This document shows, piece after piece, positions 59,851-64,000 of a stretch of 64,000 nucleotides of DNA. Made by a program: the position numbers and the translations under genes. The stretch lies in contig NZ_JAPEMV010000001.1 in assembly GCF_026342355.1 (NCBI RefSeq), forward strand, positions 1,240,001 to 1,304,000. The letters run 5' to 3'. The stretch comes from Streptomyces sp. NBC_00249 (GTDB taxonomy: Bacteria; Actinomycetota; Actinomycetes; Streptomycetales; Streptomycetaceae). The notes below the pieces were generated by a model. The model searched no databases and was not told the origin of the DNA. It saw only the letters and a list, made by a program, of their open reading frames with translations. Each line of letters opens with the position of its first letter. Position 1 is the stretch's first letter.

Positions 59851-61842
59851 ATGCCGTCAGCCCAGGACGCACCCGTCACGCTGGCCGAAATCGCTCGTAT
59901 CGCCGGCGTCGGCCGGGCAGCGGTGAGCAATTGGAGGCGGCGCCACGACTCCTTTCCCGTCCGGATCGGTGGTACGGACGCCAGCCCCCACTTCTCCCTC
60001 GCCGAGGTGGAGGAGTGGCTGCGCGCCAACGACAAGCTGAAGGAGGGCGGAGGTCGCGAACTCCTGTGGCCCCGGCTCGAAGCCGCCGGCCCCCGGGACG
60101 AGACCGGGCTTGCCATCGCCGCCGCCGGACGGCGCATGTCCGGCAGGACCGACCGGGCCCGGGAACACGGACTGTCCCCCCAAGCCCTGGAACTGGTGGA
60201 CGAGGCAGCCCTGCTCGGAGCCACCGAAGGGGCGAAGGAGGTCTTCGACTTCCTCCTGCAGCGCTGGCTGGACACCCATGTCCGCCAGATCAGCGCCACC
60301 CCACCCCAGTTGGCCAGCCTGATAGCGGAGACCGCGCTGCACGGGGTGAATCGTTTCGACGAACCGTTGACGGTCCTCGACCCCGCCTGCGGCACCGGGC
60401 ACCTGCTGGCGGCCGCCGCCGATGCCGCGCCCGGGCAGGCGGTGCTCGCCGGATGCGACCGGGACCCGGTACTCGCGGCCCTGGCCCAGGCGCGGCTGTC
60501 CTTCCCTGCGGGGCGAACAGGCCTCGGACCGGTGGATGTCCGCTCGGGAGACTCGCTCCTGGACGATCCGCACAGCGGTCTGAGGGCGGACGTCGTGGTG
60601 TGCAATCCGCCCTTCAACGAACGGGACTGGGGATACGAGGACCTCGCCACCGACCCCCGCTGGGCACACGGCCTGCCGCCGCGCACCGAACCCGAGCTGG
60701 CCTGGGTACAGCACGCGCTGGCCCGGCTGCGCCCCGGCGGGACGGCCGTTCTGCTGCTGCCGCCCGCCGTCGCGTCCCGGAGGGCAGGCCGCCGTATCCG
60801 CGGGGCGCTGCTGCGCAGTGCGCAGTTGCGGGCGGTGATCGCCCTGCCCGCCGGGACCGCTCCCCCGCACAGCGTTTCGTTGCACCTGTGGGTGCTGAAG
60901 GCCGAGGCGGGACCGGTCGGTGACCCCGTCCTGCTGGTGGACGCGACCTCCGCCCGGCGCTCCGCCGCGGGCAAGGAAGCCGGGCCTCCGGACTGGGAGC
61001 GGCTGCGCGATCTCGTCGGGACCGCCTGCGCCACCATCGGGGACCCGGACGCCGAGCTCCCCGAGCACGCCGCTCGGGTCGCCCTCATCGACCTGCTGGA
61101 CGAGGAGGTCGACCTCACCCCCGGGCGGTACGTGACCTCGGGCTGCCCGGCCGACCCCCTCGATCTGGACGTGTCCTGGACGGAGTTCGACCGCCTGGTC
61201 CGCTCGCTCGCCGCATCCGGCCGGGCACTGCGCGGCCTCGCCCTGGCGGGCGAGGCGGACCGCGATGGCGCCACCAGCGTAGGAGACCTCGCCCGGGCCG
61301 GAGCACTCACGCTGCGCGGTGGGCAGCAGCCGCGCGAGGGCTCGGTGCTCAAGGACGCCCCGGACGCCGGTGCCGTCGCCTTCCTGACCGTTCCCGACCT
61401 GCTCCTGGACGGGACACCGTCCGCCTGGCTGGACCGCGCCGACGCCCCGGTCGTGGCGGAGCCGGGCGACATCGTGGTGGCCGGGGTGGACCGGGCCTTC
61501 CAGGTCTGGATCCAGCAGCACGAACCACTCGCGCTGGGGCCGCAGCTGTACGCCTTGCGAGCAACCCCGGACCTCCTCGACGCGGACTTCCTCGCGGGCT
61601 GCCTGAGGGCACCGGCCAACAAGCGGCAGGCGGGCACCCACGCCTCCAGTTCCTCCCGCGTGGACGTCCGGCGGCTCCACGTCCTGCAACTGCCCCTGGA
61701 GGACCAGCGGCGGTACAGCGCGGCATTCCGCAAGGTGCAGGACCTCCGGTCGCTCCTCGGGCGTGTGGAAGACCTCGGGAGCGGGCTGGTCCGAGACCTC
61801 AGCGACAGCCTGGCCTCCGGCCGTCTCGCAGCGGAGTGCTGA
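59851..61842 (+). CDS. N6-adenine DNA methylase with HTH N-terminus and HsdS-like C-terminus
   Basis: A 663-residue SAM-dependent DNA methylase of the HsdM type. Residues 8-60 are a helix-turn-helix (TLAEIARIAGVGRAAVSNWR, FSLAEVEEWL). SAM motif I DPACGTGHLL is at about 177 and catalytic motif IV NPPF at about 251, which marks N6-adenine specificity. The C-terminal 180 residues look like half of an HsdS target-recognition subunit (GDIVVAGVD, SSSRVDVRRLHVLQLPLEDQ and a helical dimer-like tail). ATG 59851 follows GGAG by eight bases. No HsdR or separate HsdS is adjacent. Confidence 0.9.
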   Translation: MPSAQDAPVTLAEIARIAGVGRAAVSNWRRRHDSFPVRIGGTDASPHFSLAEVEEWLRANDKLKEGGGRELLWPRLEAAGPRDETGLAIAAAGRRMSGRTDRAREHGLSPQALELVDEAALLGATEGAKEVFDFLLQRWLDTHVRQISATPPQLASLIAETALHGVNRFDEPLTVLDPACGTGHLLAAAADAAPGQAVLAGCDRDPVLAALAQARLSFPAGRTGLGPVDVRSGDSLLDDPHSGLRADVVVCNPPFNERDWGYEDLATDPRWAHGLPPRTEPELAWVQHALARLRPGGTAVLLLPPAVASRRAGRRIRGALLRSAQLRAVIALPAGTAPPHSVSLHLWVLKAEAGPVGDPVLLVDATSARRSAAGKEAGPPDWERLRDLVGTACATIGDPDAELPEHAARVALIDLLDEEVDLTPGRYVTSGCPADPLDLDVSWTEFDRLVRSLAASGRALRGLALAGEADRDGATSVGDLARAGALTLRGGQQPREGSVLKDAPDAGAVAFLTVPDLLLDGTPSAWLDRADAPVVAEPGDIVVAGVDRAFQVWIQQHEPLALGPQLYALRATPDLLDADFLAGCLRAPANKRQAGTHASSSSRVDVRRLHVLQLPLEDQRRYSAAFRKVQDLRSLLGRVEDLGSGLVRDLSDSLASGRLAAEC

Positions 61843-61860
61843 CCTCCGGGTGATCCGCCC

Positions 61861-62064
61861 TCAGTACGCCTCGACCCGTTCCGCGAGTTCCTGCCGCGCC
61901 CTCGCCACCTGAGCGGCGAGGCCCGACGGGAGATCGGCGCACTTCTCGAGTACCTCCGCCAGCAGCTCCTCGGCGGAGCCGATCTCGCCGTAGGCGAGCC
62001 GGCACTCGGCGGCCCGCAGGGCCAGGACGAGCCGGTCGGCACGCGTGGAGGTCGGCCACCCCAA
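61861..62064 (-). CDS. Small helical hypothetical protein or truncated gene
   Basis: A bottom-strand frame ending in AECRLAYGEIGSAEELLAEV and ARARQELAERVEAY has the composition of a real helical protein. Counting from TTG 62064 it is 67 residues. Upstream codons in the same frame turn Arg-rich and non-natural, so either it starts at this TTG (weak GGAA upstream) or the N-terminal part of a larger gene has been lost near 62,070. It converges with the DNA methylase gene, 18 bp from its stop. Confidence 0.45.
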   Translation of the reverse strand: MGWPTSTRADRLVLALRAAECRLAYGEIGSAEELLAEVLEKCADLPSGLAAQVARARQELAERVEAY

Positions 62065-62084
62065 GTCGTTCCGTACGCCCGGTA

Positions 62085-62216
62085 CGGACCCTGTTCTCGA
62101 CGCCCTCCTTCGCCGACGAACCCGACCCCGGGCAACTGCCCCTGTTCCGAACGGGCCCCGCACCGGACGCGGAGCTCGCCACCGCACTGCTCAGACCGGG
62201 TGCGGAGGGTCCGTAG
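62085..62216 (+). pseudogene. C-terminal remnant of an unidentified gene
   Basis: The top strand reads RTLFSTPSFADEPDPGQLPL and ends in AELATALLRPGAEGP before TAG 62216. The composition and the QLPLF-type ending look like the tail of a DNA-processing or repair protein. There is no start codon or ribosome-binding site and the frame is lost upstream at about 62,080. It abuts the truncation point of the opposite-strand fragment. Confidence 0.4.
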
Positions 62217-62260
62217 GCTTGTACCCGGCCCGCAGCACACAGCCCAGGACGAGGAGACCC

Positions 62261-64000
62261 ATGCCCCGGCTCGCCATCTCCGAGGAGTTCTTCGACGAGT
62301 ACGACGGTCTGGAGAAGCACGTCCGCTCCGCGGTCCGCGACGCCGTACGGATGTTCCAGCAGCTGACCGTGGACCAGTTGCACGCGGGCAAGGGGCTGCA
62401 CCTGGAGCAGCTCCAGCATCCGCGTGACCGGCGGATCAGGACCATCCGCATCACCAGGGCCCACCGTGGCGTGGTCCTCGCCCCTGACGACGGCAGCGAC
62501 ACCTTCCTGCTGGTGCGCGTCGCCCACCACGACGACGCGATCGCCTGGGCGCGCAAGCGGGCGTACTCGGTGAACTCGGCGACCGGCGCGCTGGAAGTGC
62601 GCAACGTCGCGGCCCTGGAGGACATGCAGCCGTTCTTCGAGGACAAGGCCCAGGCGGCGCCGACCCGGCTCTTCGCCGCCCATTCGGACACCGTGCTGCG
62701 CGACCTGGGCATCGACGAGCAGACCCTGCGCCTGGCCCGGCTCTGCGTCGATCGCCACGACCTCAAGCTGGTGGCCCCGCCCCTGATGCCCGCGGACCAG
62801 CACGAGGTACTCGACCACCTCGCCGAGGGGTTCAGCCCCAAGGACGTCTGGGAGCAGCTGATCACGTCCCGCCGTCCCCGTTCGGCGGAAGGCACGTCAT
62901 GGCAGCCGGCCGACCTGGCCGAGGCGATCCGCAGCACTCCGCACCGCATCGTCGACGTGTCCGGGCCGCACGAGCTGGACCGCGTACTGGCCGACGACTT
63001 CGCCCGCTGGAGGGTGTTCCTCCACCCGGCCCAGCGTCGTATGGCCTACGTTCCGAGCTACTCCGGGCCTGCCCAGGTCACCGGCGGTCCCGGAACGGGA
63101 AAGACGGTCGTCGCGCTGCACCGGGTGAGACATCTGCTCCGCGTCGGGGGCCGGGAGGCCGACGGTCGGATCCTGCTGACCACTTACACCAACGCCATGG
63201 CCGACACGCTCCGGCAGAACCTCGCCCTGCTCCTGGGCGACGCGGACAGCGCGCTGTTGGACCGGGTCGACGTGACCACCGTCGATTCGCTGGCCGCACG
63301 GATCATCCGTGAGGCGCGGGGACGCGTGCCGAGGCCGCTCGGGGCGGCAGCCGAGCGCAGTGCGTGGGCCACCGTCCGCAAGCGCCTCGAACTCCCCTGG
63401 TCGGAGCAGTTCCTCTCGCAGGAGTTCCGGCATGTCGTCCTGGCGCAGGACGTGCGCAGCGCGGAGGAGTACCAGAAGGTCCTGCGCAAGGGCCGCGGTA
63501 CCCCTGTCGGACCGGTCCAGCGTGAGCAACTGTGGCGGGCCATCACGCAGTTCACAGCGCTCGTCGCCTCGCGCGACACCGCCACCTACCCGCAGCTGTG
63601 CGCCGACGCGGCAGCGCTCCTCGCCTCCGCCGGCCCTCGGTACGCGCACGTCGTCGTCGACGAGGCACAGGACCTGCACCCCACCCAGTGGCGGGTGTTG
63701 CGGGCGAGCGTCGCCACGGGAGCGGACGATCTCTTCATCGTCGGGGATCCGCACCAGCGCATCTACGACTCCCGGGTCTCGCTCCGCTCGCTGGGCGTGC
63801 ACGTCACCGGGCGATCGACACGTCTTCGGCTCAACTACCGCAGTACGGAGGAGATTCTGGTGTGGGCGGCGGCCCTGCTGGACGGCCGCCGTATCGGACG
63901 CCTCGGCGAGGACGACGACACCGACGCGGCCGACAGCCTCGCCGGCTACCGGTCCGAACTCCACGGCCGTACGCCCTCGGTGCGCGGTCGGCACAGCCAG
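62261..64000 (+). CDS. UvrD/Rep-type helicase with RelE/ParE-like N-terminus, C-terminus beyond the window
   Basis: The first 580 residues of an SF1A helicase. Residues 1-110 resemble a RelE/ParE toxin-fold domain (EFFDEYDGLEKHVRSAV, RIRTIRITRAHRGVVLA, FLLVRVAHHDDAIAWARKR, NSATGALEV). Walker A GGPGTGKTVVAL is near 275, TTYTNAMADTLRQNL (Ia) near 310, VVDEAQDLHPTQW (II) near 464, GDPHQRIYDSR (III) near 495 and LNYRSTEEIL (IV) near 524. ATG 62261 lies five bases after GAGGAG. Motifs V-VI lie outside. It is on the same strand as the DNA methylase. Confidence 0.9.
   Translation, partial: MPRLAISEEFFDEYDGLEKHVRSAVRDAVRMFQQLTVDQLHAGKGLHLEQLQHPRDRRIRTIRITRAHRGVVLAPDDGSDTFLLVRVAHHDDAIAWARKRAYSVNSATGALEVRNVAALEDMQPFFEDKAQAAPTRLFAAHSDTVLRDLGIDEQTLRLARLCVDRHDLKLVAPPLMPADQHEVLDHLAEGFSPKDVWEQLITSRRPRSAEGTSWQPADLAEAIRSTPHRIVDVSGPHELDRVLADDFARWRVFLHPAQRRMAYVPSYSGPAQVTGGPGTGKTVVALHRVRHLLRVGGREADGRILLTTYTNAMADTLRQNLALLLGDADSALLDRVDVTTVDSLAARIIREARGRVPRPLGAAAERSAWATVRKRLELPWSEQFLSQEFRHVVLAQDVRSAEEYQKVLRKGRGTPVGPVQREQLWRAITQFTALVASRDTATYPQLCADAAALLASAGPRYAHVVVDEAQDLHPTQWRVLRASVATGADDLFIVGDPHQRIYDSRVSLRSLGVHVTGRSTRLRLNYRSTEEILVWAAALLDGRRIGRLGEDDDTDAADSLAGYRSELHGRTPSVRGRHSQ

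Noticed and set aside
59851..61842. A complete type I restriction-modification system
   Set aside because: There is no HsdR and no separate HsdS in the window; only a methylase with an HsdS-like tail is seen.

Overview
The window reads as chromosomal DNA of a Streptomyces-type actinomycete. The evidence is very high G+C with G/C in nearly every third codon position, frequent GTG and TTG starts, an SsgA-like sporulation protein, a WhiB protein, an F420-dependent luciferase-like oxidoreductase, a LigD-type polymerase/ligase pair, and an XRE + ImmA/IrrE-like + MAB_1171c-like membrane gene set. No tRNA, rRNA, CRISPR array or large biosynthetic cluster was seen.

Region by region. 0-13 kb holds separate housekeeping and secreted functions: Tex (cut by the left edge), an SCO6745-family protein, a divergent MocR regulator/LysE exporter pair, a secreted M1 peptidase, an MpaB-like oxygenase, a secreted sphingomyelinase, aspartate 4-decarboxylase and an acyl-CoA synthetase divergent from a MerR regulator. 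14-18.6 kb is a translationally coupled molybdenum hydroxylase operon: an FAD subunit, a fused [2Fe-2S]/molybdopterin subunit and a membrane-anchored double ABM-domain protein. 19.3-26.3 kb is a leftward fatty-acid or sterol-type beta-oxidation operon (CaiB, LLM oxidoreductase, acyl-CoA dehydrogenase, thiolase, FadB). One strong promoter with KstR-like and KstR2-like palindromes sits ahead of it. 26.4-43.8 kb is mixed: MmcQ, an enoyl-reductase-like protein, endonuclease V, YciI, GNAT, an Asp-box repeat protein, SsgA-like, ABC-F, acyl-ACP desaturase, WhiB, TetR, a hydrolase, a HAD protein, an oxidoreductase, the LigD pair, a flavin monooxygenase, XRE-cupin and NUDIX. A 165-bp palindromic MITE-like element lies at 37.1 kb. 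43.8-47.3 kb holds an MFS exporter and a GH4 glycosidase. 47.6-51.3 kb holds a MmyB-like XRE regulator divergent from a three-gene XRE / ImmA-IrrE / membrane-protein set. 51.3-53.7 kb holds two membrane-protein genes and a decayed YfcC-type transporter.

The most unusual part is 53.7-64.0 kb. A 1923-residue protein combines an N-terminal beta-sandwich-like domain, a split SF1 (UPF1-like) helicase, a restriction-endonuclease-like domain and a GreA/GreB-like C-terminal domain. It is transcribed away from a fused HsdM/HsdS-like N6 DNA methylase. Beyond that, after a short scarred interval, lies a UvrD-type helicase with a RelE/ParE-like N-terminus that runs off the right edge. A modifying enzyme beside two helicases, one carrying a nuclease, suggests an uncharacterised DNA modification/defence locus. 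That role is inference from architecture and neighbourhood only.

Regulation visible in the sequence includes inverted repeats ahead of the desaturase, the beta-oxidation operon, the acyl-CoA synthetase/MerR pair, the NADP oxidoreductase and the XRE system, plus a motif shared between a TetR gene and the neighbouring hydrolase. GC-rich hairpins between several convergent genes probably act as terminators.
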